Source: Hoeflea sp. BRH_c9
GTDB taxonomy: Bacteria > Pseudomonadota > Alphaproteobacteria > Rhizobiales > Rhizobiaceae
Assembly: GCA_000961635.1 (NCBI GenBank)
Contig: LADQ01000150.1
Location: 1-58,844 of the forward strand
Length of the DNA stretch: 58,844 nucleotides
Direction: 5' to 3'
Under the pieces are notes generated by a model, which was given only the letters and a program-made list of their open reading frames with translations, made no database searches and was not told where the DNA came from. Below, one piece after another: positions 23,985-33,228 of this stretch; position 1 is the first letter of the stretch; every line of letters begins with the position of its first letter. A program made the translations under genes and the position numbers.

Positions 23985-26900
23985 TCATTTAAGGGCAGCT
24001 AGTCTCGCCTGCAGTCCCATCGCAGTTGGCACCTCGGCCGCCACTAGCCTGGCCACGATGTCGATAGCAGCGTCACGCACCGACTGGAGCCTCAACAGAT
24101 CGTCGCCGTTCTGGGCGAGGACGCAATCCACCAGCTCAGCGACTGTGTTGGCAGTGCCCGTTCGATAGAAACGATCGGACGTGTTCATAGCGTCGCGGAC
24201 CCAGCAAACGCCTTCAAGGCGCATATGCCGTCCCGCTTCGGTCGTCAGAAAGTGGCAGAATGTCCCGAGATCGTCTTCATCACGGGCCATATCGCTTTCA
24301 GCCCAACGCCGGTAATAATCGACGAGCTCGGGAAGGCGCGCGCGGATCTCATTCGCTTGGCTGAGCGCTGCGTGGGAATGGAGCCCCAAGAGCTTTACGA
24401 TCATCTGACGACCGCGATACCACCGGCGGCCTGATGACCAGTTCGCAGCAAAGGCCGTATCGAGCATGGCTTTCCAGATCGCCATGAAGCGATCGGCATC
24501 CTGTGGTTTGAAAGGGAGCAGGAACCAGCTAGCCGCGAATTGCTCAGTCGCATGATACCCATTCGTTCCGATCGCCAGGATCGCCTGCCACAAGGGCTTT
24601 GCATCCTCAGAGGCTCGGGTCATCACAAATCTCGGCGCGATACGCAGGATCGCATATCCGAGACCACTGGGCAGATCATATTCTTCGTCGCCATCGTCAT
24701 CATCGTCGGCGTCACCGCCGCGTTCACCCTCCATGCGCCATGCCTCAAAAGCCCACAGATTTTCGAGCAACCGATGATTCTCCGGATCAAGCGCGAGCGA
24801 GCCGTCATCCTCAGGGTCGAGCAGCCACGCATATCCGATCTCGAGAATATGGGTGCTCAAACCGGCAAATCGTCGCGACTTGCCACCGAGGCGGGCAGGT
24901 CGATGAGGATTTAGGCGTTCGCGTCGACGCTCCAGCAAGCGTTCCGCACGCCGAGCGATATTTGTGGGATTGGCGACTGCAATCGTGGCATCAGTCCCAA
25001 AAATGGGCTGCAATCGCAGCCGAGCTAGCCAACGCTGCCAGATCGCTGTCCGATCATCCTCGTCGTATCGCGGCATCAGACGATCGAGTGCAGCGACAAG
25101 CAACAGTACGAAGTTCAGCCGATACCAGGCCGGTCCCAACTCCTCCCGATGTCGGGAAGCTTTCGCCATCAGCGTGTTGATCGCACCGCGGTCTCGGCTC
25201 GACAGGATTTGAACGAGAGTCGCATCCCAGTCGCGGGGCTTATCTGTTGCCAGCGCTGCGCTCAATGCTCCTATAGCGGCAAAGCTCAGCGCATCGTCGC
25301 CGGAGTTATGATCTCGCTGCTCACAGTGGGCGATCTCGATAATGTGCCTGATGAAATTTAGCGCGCGCGCCTTCGCGGGCTCGTGTTTTTCGAGCCACTC
25401 ACCGCCACTGGACACCAACGTCGCAGCCGCGGCGGCGATCATGGTCCGCGGTTGTTTCTTAGCGACCACCGGATCATCGATCTGCTCTGGCAAAAGGCCA
25501 GCGAGATAGTCGCAGTCGGCTTCCGCCAGCGCGCCGGATTGTGCCAGAATCTTGCGACACTGGTATGGCAGGGTGAGCGGCAGCAATTCTGCATTGGCCT
25601 CGACCTGATAGGCCGTCAGGTCGGCTTGCAAATCGTCCGGATAGATGACCCGCAACACCAGTTCGCCGGTTGTCTCATCTAAAACCTGTTTGCGGTTGGC
25701 CGGATCGAATTCGCTCAGTAAGATACGCTGTTCGAGCCGCTCCTTTTCATTGTCGGGAGCGGGCCACGCGGCCATGCGCGAACCCAGGTCTGCCGCGAAT
25801 TCCGCGTCCTGAACCGCTAGATCTCCGATTACCGTTCGCAGATCCACCTTCCTGTGCGGTGCCAAGACCCAGTCCCGCGCCATGTTGAACATCGCGTCAC
25901 CGTTCCGGAACCAAGAGAAGGTGTCGAAGTTGAAACCGACATTTTTGACCCGTCCATGATCCCACCAATACAGATCCTCCAGGCCGATCAACGGCCGCAA
26001 TGCCCCTCGGAACAGGTTCGGCTGATGCTTGCCTGCATTCACGAGCACGCCGACAATCGCAGTCGATCCTTCCATCTCGAGCAGCCGCTCGCACCACGGG
26101 CTGATATCCTCGCCGGCATCCATCTTGAGGACCAGCCACCGCTCAAGCGCATCGAGCGCGCTGAAGAGCTGCCCGTTGTGGTTCGAATTATGTTGCGACC
26201 ACCCGAAATGCGACCAAGTGCCGGGAAATGTGCGAACGACCGACGCCGAGATCGGAACCGTAAGTGCTGGCATCTCGGCATCTTCGGGCGCCTCTGAAAA
26301 CCAGCGGGCCACGACGAAGTCGAGGAGCTGCTTGAGCGCTGCCAACGCTGCCTCGGGCTGCGCCGTCAGATATGGAAAAAACGGACTCTTCCAAAAGGCG
26401 GTTGGGTAGCTGTCACTATCATACTCCAGCCCGTACGACTCATCGATACGGAGCGACTGGCCATATTCCGTATGCGGCTGATCCTCGATCAAGCAGGCGA
26501 GCAGCACCTCTGTTGCGACCGCCGTGTCGGTCGTCATCAGCGGCACCAGGCCGTTGGCGTGGAGCACTGCATTGCGAAAGGTATCAATCAATCGCGCAGC
26601 GGGGCCAAGCGGCCAAGGCGGCAATTCCCGCCGGCCTGATATGAAGGTCGAGGGCGGCGATTCACGCCGTCGCGGCTGGTTTGCCTTCTCCCGTGCCATA
26701 CGCTCGGCGCGATCCGCGGCGCGCATACTATCGACCCGCGCCTGCGCTGCCTCCGCCATTGGACGACGGTGGGCCATTTCAAGGGCGAAGGCAGCGACAT
26801 CATGCGGGAAGTCCGGCGCGCCAAGTAGCGCGGTGCGGTATATGAGTTTGCTGTCATCGCCGCCTCCATGAAAGCGGCGTGCCGTGCTGCTGATCTGCTC

Positions 26901-29237
26901 AGTACGCGCCGTCTCCAGCGCGACAGTGGCCATGACGTCCCGGAGCGGCATTGGCTGATCGCCCAGCATCGTGGGCAAAGATTCAAGCCAAGTCTTGCAG
27001 ACGCGCGCCACAATCGGCGCGCCGAGCGCTCCGACACGCTGGGCATGAGCGTGCAGGAAGCGGCCCATCGGTCCCCAGCGCTCGGGGATCGGGAAGCGCA
27101 TGTCGGCTTCAAGATAGATCCGCAGGCCGCTTTCCACCGCGATGTTGCGGGGTATGCTGGGGACAGTCGCGACGTGCAGGAACCGGTGCAGAAGTCGCTT
27201 CAACAATGCCCCTTCATTGGCAAATAGCAGCTCGAGCCGGTCTTCAAGGTGGCGATCGAGGCGGGCATCAAGGCACAATGCATCGAGAAGAATGTCGCTC
27301 GCCTCGACATGGCCTCCTGCAGTTATCTGTTCGAACGCACGGTCCCACCCGTCACGAGCTTGGTCAGGCTGGGACAGCAGAAACTGACCCAGCAAGCGCA
27401 ACGCCGGAATCCAGAGGGGCTGAGGTGCCAGCGCAACCCATTTCCCCACATCGTCGGCGATTTCCTTCAAGCGTTGGTAGCGTGCCCAGTCCGAGGCAAG
27501 GTCATGACCAAATTCCACACGATTGCGCGCATTGATATGAAGGGGCAGTTCATTGGAGCGCTGATCGAAGGCGGCGAGATCGCCCGCCTCGAGGTCGCTG
27601 ATCGCGAAGCTTCGTTCGAACGCTGCGTCGCGAATCGCCAGTTGGATCAGGAGCCGCTGGAGCTGCCTTGTGGCGACACCGGTCGTCCAGCGCGCCCACA
27701 GCCGATCGGCGATTTCGGCGGTGGAGGTCGGAGCGTCGGTGGCGTCCTCGCGAAACGAGGATTCGGCAGTGACCACCCAGCCAAGTGTCTTGAGATTAGC
27801 AAAGAGCGGCAGGATGGCCGGATCATTGGCAATCCAGGCGAGTTGCGGAGCGCTGCGCAGTCCCGCCCGGATCGCGGCGGCTGAAAGGACCGGCACAACC
27901 TGAACGGACGCGTCCGCAATAGAAGCAGCTTTGCGAAGCTGATCTTCAAACCCCGACTGCGTAATAAGGACGACACGCCAAGCGCTATTCGTGGCGAGAA
28001 GCGTTAGCAAGGCTGTGAGCTTGCCGAGTCTGGCTCCTTCGAGACGTTCGAGGGAATCGAGGACGAGGATCTTGTCATCGCCGGGGCTTCTGTCGAGGAC
28101 AGTACCAAGCTCCTGGTCCAGTCCGATCGCCGAACGACCCGCCGCGCTCAGGGCGACCCACAGCATTTCTGGCCCAAGCCAGATCTGGGTTGCATCGGCG
28201 AATTCCTGATCGAGAAGACGGGCCACCAAAGCCGACTTGCCGACGCCGGATTCGCCTATGACGACGCAGGCTCTTGATCTGCGCAACCGTTGCGAAAGTT
28301 CCGCAGCCTCACGCCGTCGATCAACGACATGCCCGTTGGGAAGCGCGACTTCGATGGTGCCGCGCTGATCACTCGACAGATTGTGGAGCGAGCGCCAGGA
28401 CGCCGATATGCTGGGGTGAGCCTTCAAACCGAAACGCTTAGAAAGGTCGCCCAGCAATCGTGGCAGCCGAATAATGCCGCTTCCCAGGCGGGCGCTCTCG
28501 GCCGTTTGGACCAGCGCATCCCACAACTCATCCGCCTCCGTCTGCGTGTCAGAAACCAGAGCCGTCCGGCAGCGCTGCTTGGCCTGCTCCAAGTGGGATG
28601 ACGGGTTCAACTGGAAATCGACAGGGTATAGATGAAGTCTGGCGATCAGTGCTAGCGTATCGGCCTCATCCGGTGGCGACCCATTCTCAAATCCCGGTCC
28701 ATGCACCGAATCGAAGATTTTGCGGTGCTTCTGGCTGGCATTGATCCGCCCCATGGCCAGCGCAGGGTTCGCATCGTCAACCCATGTCTTGAGATCTGAC
28801 CAGATCGCGTCGAACGCCGGATGACGTCCGCGCGTCACGAGGCCGATGTGGTCGGTCGAGCGATTTATTGGCGATTGGGCACGCCATAGCGTCCAGGCCG
28901 CCTCGATGAAATCCACTGGCCATCCCGAGGCCGTCACTTGCACATTGCTCTTGCAGGAGAGCGCAAGATGGCAAGCTTTTCCGTCAGGACCCGATCCAAC
29001 ACAGACAAGATCGTCGATTGCCCAACCCAAAGCGCCGGCTTGCGACAAAATTTCCTGGCCCGAAACCTCTATGCCAGGAATCGGCACATCCAGAACGAAC
29101 CGGACAAGGAGCTCGGCGGCGACAAGGTCTTCAAACGCAAAACCGGGACCCGCCGTTGAGCGGGTGGTCGCGACCTTGCCACTTTTGCTAGGTTTCGATG
29201 CTGACGCCATTAATTGGATATAGGAGATGGCGGCCAT
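23985..29237 (-). CDS. Giant STAND NTPase with N-terminal nuclease-like domain (Avs-like)
   Basis: 1,750 residues. Residues about 28-140 (GPGFAFEDLVAAELLVRF, then WAIDDLVC and HLALSCKSN) look like a Cap4/Mrr-type PD-(D/E)xK domain, with D in DDL and K in SCKS; the usual acid before xK is Ser, so activity is uncertain. A STAND NTPase follows: Walker A GESGVGKSA (K334) and Walker B ILVLDSLERL (D394). The remaining about 1,250 residues are helical, repeat-like, with an acidic loop (GDADDDDDGDEEYD). This order (nuclease, STAND, long helical sensor) is that of Avs antiphage proteins, which bind a conserved phage protein, oligomerise and cut DNA. Single gene, no partners. An alternative start is 29210. 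The family placement is an inference from architecture. Confidence 0.7.
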   Translation of the reverse strand: MAAISYIQLMASASKPSKSGKVATTRSTAGPGFAFEDLVAAELLVRFVLDVPIPGIEVSGQEILSQAGALGWAIDDLVCVGSGPDGKACHLALSCKSNVQVTASGWPVDFIEAAWTLWRAQSPINRSTDHIGLVTRGRHPAFDAIWSDLKTWVDDANPALAMGRINASQKHRKIFDSVHGPGFENGSPPDEADTLALIARLHLYPVDFQLNPSSHLEQAKQRCRTALVSDTQTEADELWDALVQTAESARLGSGIIRLPRLLGDLSKRFGLKAHPSISASWRSLHNLSSDQRGTIEVALPNGHVVDRRREAAELSQRLRRSRACVVIGESGVGKSALVARLLDQEFADATQIWLGPEMLWVALSAAGRSAIGLDQELGTVLDRSPGDDKILVLDSLERLEGARLGKLTALLTLLATNSAWRVVLITQSGFEDQLRKAASIADASVQVVPVLSAAAIRAGLRSAPQLAWIANDPAILPLFANLKTLGWVVTAESSFREDATDAPTSTAEIADRLWARWTTGVATRQLQRLLIQLAIRDAAFERSFAISDLEAGDLAAFDQRSNELPLHINARNRVEFGHDLASDWARYQRLKEIADDVGKWVALAPQPLWIPALRLLGQFLLSQPDQARDGWDRAFEQITAGGHVEASDILLDALCLDARLDRHLEDRLELLFANEGALLKRLLHRFLHVATVPSIPRNIAVESGLRIYLEADMRFPIPERWGPMGRFLHAHAQRVGALGAPIVARVCKTWLESLPTMLGDQPMPLRDVMATVALETARTEQISSTARRFHGGGDDSKLIYRTALLGAPDFPHDVAAFALEMAHRRPMAEAAQARVDSMRAADRAERMAREKANQPRRRESPPSTFISGRRELPPWPLGPAARLIDTFRNAVLHANGLVPLMTTDTAVATEVLLACLIEDQPHTEYGQSLRIDESYGLEYDSDSYPTAFWKSPFFPYLTAQPEAALAALKQLLDFVVARWFSEAPEDAEMPALTVPISASVVRTFPGTWSHFGWSQHNSNHNGQLFSALDALERWLVLKMDAGEDISPWCERLLEMEGSTAIVGVLVNAGKHQPNLFRGALRPLIGLEDLYWWDHGRVKNVGFNFDTFSWFRNGDAMFNMARDWVLAPHRKVDLRTVIGDLAVQDAEFAADLGSRMAAWPAPDNEKERLEQRILLSEFDPANRKQVLDETTGELVLRVIYPDDLQADLTAYQVEANAELLPLTLPYQCRKILAQSGALAEADCDYLAGLLPEQIDDPVVAKKQPRTMIAAAAATLVSSGGEWLEKHEPAKARALNFIRHIIEIAHCEQRDHNSGDDALSFAAIGALSAALATDKPRDWDATLVQILSSRDRGAINTLMAKASRHREELGPAWYRLNFVLLLVAALDRLMPRYDEDDRTAIWQRWLARLRLQPIFGTDATIAVANPTNIARRAERLLERRRERLNPHRPARLGGKSRRFAGLSTHILEIGYAWLLDPEDDGSLALDPENHRLLENLWAFEAWRMEGERGGDADDDDDGDEEYDLPSGLGYAILRIAPRFVMTRASEDAKPLWQAILAIGTNGYHATEQFAASWFLLPFKPQDADRFMAIWKAMLDTAFAANWSSGRRWYRGRQMIVKLLGLHSHAALSQANEIRARLPELVDYYRRWAESDMARDEDDLGTFCHFLTTEAGRHMRLEGVCWVRDAMNTSDRFYRTGTANTVAELVDCVLAQNGDDLLRLQSVRDAAIDIVARLVAAEVPTAMGLQARLAALK

Positions 29238-30182
29238 CTCCGCACTGAAAAACTTCGGGCTTGAGAACGAAACCAGAGACCATACGCAGCGAGGACTTTC
29301 CCTTCATTCGGGCCTCTGCTTTCAATTAGTGCGTACGGACCAATGGCGGCCCGTTCCCGCTGATCAATCATTTCCTTGACGTTGATGGCTTGGAGTTGAT
29401 CTCTTCTTCACCGACACGCCGCCCGACGAGACGATCGGATCTCATCCTTTTGTTTGGCTGCCTAATGTGGCGTCGGAATTGTTCAGGATCTACCTTCTCA
29501 CGGCAGCGCCGATCGTGAGGAGTTGCGGTGTTCCGGCAAGCAATCCTCGTGGGCCAGTCTCAGGTCGCTTGGAATCCAACGGAGGCGGTTGCGGGGAATG
29601 AGGTGGATGCTGTTTGGCGTTAGCGCACCCTAGCGATCTGCCGATTGGATGCCCAGCGAACGTTAGCAAAGGCGGTCGACCCGATAGGCGCAACGAAATG
29701 TCTGGTCTCGCCAATTATCCGCCCCGAGCCAGTCAGTCTGCAACCTACCAATGATGGTTGGTCGGGCATCCGAACTACCTGTGAAAGAACGGCAGATTTC
29801 GATGGCACGGCCCGCCCCTTCGAACCACAGCTTAGCCTGCAGCGGCAGACTGGCGTATTCGTTCGACTGATTGGCAGCTTTGCATATTCCTGCACTTGGA
29901 ACCGGACAGGCAGAAGTCGGCCCCATTTCGGCCGTTCGTCGATACCGCAGCGAGGAGCCCTTCCCGCCCCTATTTTGCCGACTGTTAAGATCTTGAACCA
30001 ATCTTTCTTGTTTTGCACGCGACGAACTCTTGGGCGTCGCACTGTGCAAAAGCTTCCCCCATGTACATAAAAACGGCCGATCCGGGTGGCACCGCCGCCC
30101 GCGAAACGAACAATGAGCAGCTCTGGCGCGACCGTCGGAATTACCGTCCGGCAAAAGTGAAAACGAGACCTAACTCCAGAAC
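29238..30182. other. No gene recognised
   Basis: Several overlapping frames exist on both strands near 29600-30070 but none has a ribosome site with a plausible fold; they read like rhizobial intergenic repeat DNA. The promoter of the giant STAND gene should lie at its left end, but I do not see a clear one. Confidence 0.4.
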
Positions 30183-30395
30183 ATGCTTGCCTGCGTACTT
30201 GCAGGGAGGGTGGCCGGGCAACTGATTTTTGGCGAAACCCTGATGGGGTCAGGCGGAAGTGAGATGTCGGACCTCGCCCGCGCCACCAGGCTGGCTCTCA
30301 ATGCTGAAACCAGCGTGGGATTTCGAAAGACAATTCCGCTGCTCTACCGATCTGCCCATGATCATCCATCGCTGCTGTCGCGAGCAGCCTCTACG
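30183..30395 (+). pseudogene. Central relic of an M41-like peptidase
   Basis: The frame reads VLAGRVAGQLIFGETLMGSG, then SDLARATRLAL, AETSVG and LLYRSAHDHPSLLS. These align with residues about 125-180 of the peptidase at 9648 (ALAGRVAEQIVFGEVLAGSG, SDLAKATGIAL, AETSLG). The third zinc ligand Asp is kept, but the HExxH part before and the helical end after are lost. The final words are those that begin the other relic at 13585. Confidence 0.75.
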
Positions 30396-30460
30396 ACCGG
30401 ATCGTGGCTGATGGCAACAGCTCAGATGGGTATCGCTCATCACAGCAGTCCCGCACGGTA

Positions 30461-30760
30461 TTGGCCAAAATGGCCCCCTGCCCCACCCTGTAATCTGCCC
30501 GGAAAAGTTCAATACTCCGTCGAAACGGTTGATGGTCGATGTCCGCGTTTTGGACAGTTCAATTGGGAGACTGCAAATTGAAGCGCTTCACGACGCCTTG
30601 CTGGCGGAGGATATCGATCTGCCTGGCAATCAACATACGGCATAACAAGGCGCCGACAACTCGAAACATATCATCTCAATTTATCCTAATGCGATTCAGA
30701 ACTCGGTCACGCCGATCCGAAACCAGATTCCGCGTTTCTTAGGCAAACGGCGTTTGCGAA
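30461..30760 (+). repeat. Duplicated tail module, copy d
   Basis: Matches 14236-14540 in order: TTGGCCAAAATGGCC, CGGTTGATGGTCGATGTC, TGCCTGGCAATCAACA, ACTCGAAACATATCATCTCA. It ends with only two GATTC sites (30693, 30726) and AAACGGCGTTTGCG, which resembles AAACGCCGTTTGCG at the end of copy a. Like copy b it follows an M41 relic directly. Confidence 0.6.
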
Positions 30761-30945
30761 TGCGGCTTGGTCGGCGCAATGATGGTGAAGTAAAAAGTCA
30801 GGGGCTTGAGGTCCAGGGATTGACGCCCGGCCCCGCCTCCGCCTCTACGTTGCGCTACGCCGGCCACGATTCAGCCTTCCGAAATTATACGGTCACGTAC
30901 CCGTCCGCGATCCCCTTTCCTAATGAATGACCTTCGCGCGAGGGC

Positions 30946-30998
30946 TTGCAATTTTGTAATCTTCGTGCTACATATTCTGCCAATCTGTAGTGCGAAGG
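30946..30998 (+). promoter_or_regulatory. hipBA promoter with overlapping inverted repeat
   Basis: TTGCAA (30946-30951), 17 bases, TACATA (30969-30974). An imperfect inverted repeat, TCTTCGTGCTACA (30960-30972) and TGTAGTGCGAAGG (30986-30998), 10 of 13 pairs matching, covers the -10 and the presumed start of transcription. HipB proteins repress their own operon through such sites. Confidence 0.6.
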
Positions 30999-31004
30999 TT
31001 TCAA

Positions 31005-31340
31005 ATGCCTACACCACACAACCCTCCCGCCGCTGTACGGCGCGCCCTGCGCAAGCTCGGCGCCGACATCCACGATGCCCGTCGGCGTCGGCGGCTGCCG
31101 ATGGCTGTCGTGGCGGAGCGCGCCTTCACGTCCCGCTCGACCCTGCAAAAGGTCGAGGCCGGGGACACCAATGTCAGTATCGGCATTTATGCGGGCGTTC
31201 TTCAGGCGCTCGGCCTGCTCGGTGGTCTGAGCCAGATCGCCGACATCGGCAACGACCCAGTCGGACAAGCGATGGCCAGCGCCGAACTGCCCAAGCACGT
31301 CCATCTCAAGCGAACAACCGGATCGTCTCGCGATGGCTGA
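31005..31340 (+). CDS. hipB: HipB-like antitoxin, XRE-family repressor
   Basis: 111 residues from ATG 31005, which has GAAGG 6 bases upstream. One HTH_3 domain (residues about 17-70): LGADIHDARRRRRLPMAVVA, ERAFTSRSTLQKVEAGDTN, then VSIGIYAGVLQALGL. It should neutralise the HipA kinase and repress the operon at the inverted repeat just upstream. Overlaps hipA by 8 bases, so the two are translationally coupled. Longer than E. coli HipB, with a charged C-terminal tail that could contact HipA. Confidence 0.85.
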   Translation: MPTPHNPPAAVRRALRKLGADIHDARRRRRLPMAVVAERAFTSRSTLQKVEAGDTNVSIGIYAGVLQALGLLGGLSQIADIGNDPVGQAMASAELPKHVHLKRTTGSSRDG

Positions 31341-32580
31341 CTTCGAGGTGCATATCGACCTGGACGGCCGCACGCGCCCCATTGGTCTGGCCAGGAGCAA
31401 TCGCGTCCGCGGCACGGAGACTATCCTTTTCGAATATTATGGCGCGTGGCTCGATGATCCCGACCGGTTCTCGCTCGAGCCTGCCCTTGCCCTGACGCGT
31501 GGTGCCTTCGCCCCTCCTGCCGGACTGGTGACTTTCGGCTCCATCGGAGACTCCGCGCCCGACACATGGGGCCGCCGCCTGATGCAGCGGGCCGAGCGCC
31601 GTCTTGCCGAACGCGAAAGCCGCGCCGTGCGCACCCTTACCGAAAGCGATTACCTGCTCGGCGTCGCCGACGAGACCCGTCTAGGCGCACTCCGATTCCG
31701 CTGGGCCGGCGAAGAGACGTTTCAGGCGCCGATCCGCGCCGGCGTCCCCGCCCTGATCGAACTTGGGCGACTGCTCCAGATTACCGAGCGTATCCTCCGG
31801 GACGAGGAAACGGACGAGGACCTTCAACTCATCTTCGCCCCTGGCTCCTCCCTCGGCGGCGCGCGGCCGAAAGCGTCGGTCATCGACCAGCACGGGCACC
31901 TCTCCATCGCCAAATTCCCGAAGGAGACCGACGATTACAGCATGGAGACGTGGGAGGAGATTGCGCTTCGGCTGGCTGACCAGGCCGGCATCACCACACC
32001 TCACCATGAGCTGATTGAGGTCGCTGGCAAGGCGGTGATGCTGTCGCGGCGCTTCGATCGCTCCGGCCCGATACGCACTCCTTTCCTATCTGCAATGGCG
32101 ATGATGGGCGCCAAGGACGGTGAGCGCGGCAGCTACCCGGAGATCGTCGATGCTCTTGCGCAACATGGTGCGCAGGGGAAGACCGACGCTCATGCCCTCT
32201 ATCGGCGCGTGGTCTTCAATGTGCTGATTTCCAATGTCGACGATCATTTGCGCAACCATGGTTTTCTTTGGCTCGGCAAGGCGGGATGGTCTCTTTCTCC
32301 GGCCTATGACCTTAATCCTGTGCCCACCGACTTCAAGGCGCGTGTGCTGACGACGAACATCGACCTCGACGAGGGCACCTGCTCGCTTGACCTGCTTGAG
32401 GCGGCTTCGGAGTACTTCGGCCTCACCCTGCTGCAGGCCCGAGCAATTATTAAAGAGGTCGCGACCGTGACCGCGACGTGGCGTGAAACCGCCAAGGTGG
32501 CCGGCGCCCGCTCTGCTGAGATTACCCGGATGGCCAGCGCCTTTGAGCACTATGAACTCAAGCGGGCGCTGGCGCTATGA
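31333..32580 (+). CDS. hipA: HipA-like serine/threonine kinase toxin
   Basis: 415 residues. The known HipA phosphorylates glutamyl-tRNA synthetase and causes growth arrest and persistence. Here the N-terminal subdomain is followed by the flexible loop GSSLGGARPKAS, which in HipA holds the autophosphorylated Ser, by SNVDDHLRNHGFL with catalytic D303 and N308, and by SPAYDLNP with the metal-binding Asp. All active-site residues are present, so it should be functional. It is coupled to hipB. Target may be another aminoacyl-tRNA synthetase, since HipA families differ. Confidence 0.9.
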   Translation: MADFEVHIDLDGRTRPIGLARSNRVRGTETILFEYYGAWLDDPDRFSLEPALALTRGAFAPPAGLVTFGSIGDSAPDTWGRRLMQRAERRLAERESRAVRTLTESDYLLGVADETRLGALRFRWAGEETFQAPIRAGVPALIELGRLLQITERILRDEETDEDLQLIFAPGSSLGGARPKASVIDQHGHLSIAKFPKETDDYSMETWEEIALRLADQAGITTPHHELIEVAGKAVMLSRRFDRSGPIRTPFLSAMAMMGAKDGERGSYPEIVDALAQHGAQGKTDAHALYRRVVFNVLISNVDDHLRNHGFLWLGKAGWSLSPAYDLNPVPTDFKARVLTTNIDLDEGTCSLDLLEAASEYFGLTLLQARAIIKEVATVTATWRETAKVAGARSAEITRMASAFEHYELKRALAL

Positions 32581-33228
32581 CCCGAACTTTCGTCTATGGG
32601 CCGCACGAACCGAAGAACCCGTGGTGTCGCCTTGCGCATCAACAGCGCGATAACGTCATACAGGTCGGTTCTGGCGGACAACATCAGGGCCAGCGGTTAT
32701 ATGCCGCCGCATAAACAGGCCGGGCACATGACTGCACCCGACCCGCAAAGCTCAAACATCGCCTGAAATCATATTGCCAAACGGGCGCCATCCAGACATG
32801 ACAACACCCCGGAGCGTGTAGATGATGGATCTGCCTCAGCAAACTAGAATGACCTTCGTTAGGGCCGGGAGAGATGGTCAGGAGCCTCGTTACACTTTCC
32901 GGGTTAGACAGGTTGTGCGACGATCAATCACCTCGTTTGGCACCTGCCGATATGCAGATTTGCATCCAGTGATTCTACTGAGTCGGCGTTATAGCTCTTG
33001 AATGAAGACAGAACCCGAGGACTAAAATGCTGACAAGATGTAAAAATTGCAAATTCCGAACTCTGACTTAGGCCATAGGGACCGGCCTAACTATCTAAAA
33101 CAAAAGAAGAAACTGGTTTCGATCCGAACTGGGCAAACGCGTTAACCTTTCGTTAACCAAAAACGCCTTGCAACAAAAGACGCTTTCGGCAATCGTCACG
33201 GAAAAATGGGCATACGCGCCGATTAACC
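32581..33228. other. Leader region of repABC with direct repeats
   Basis: No gene. Near the end, GGGCAAACGCG (33131-33141) and GGGCATACGCG (33208-33218), each followed by TTAACC within 10 bases, form a direct repeat 77 bases apart. GTTAACC also occurs twice in a row near 33141-33158. These suit sites for RepA/RepB autoregulation of the repA promoter, which should lie in this interval. Confidence 0.45.

Noticed and set aside
29620-30070. Overlapping 140-residue frames on both strands
   Set aside because: Both strands open in the same GC-rich stretch, no ribosome site; reads as rhizobial intergenic repeat DNA.
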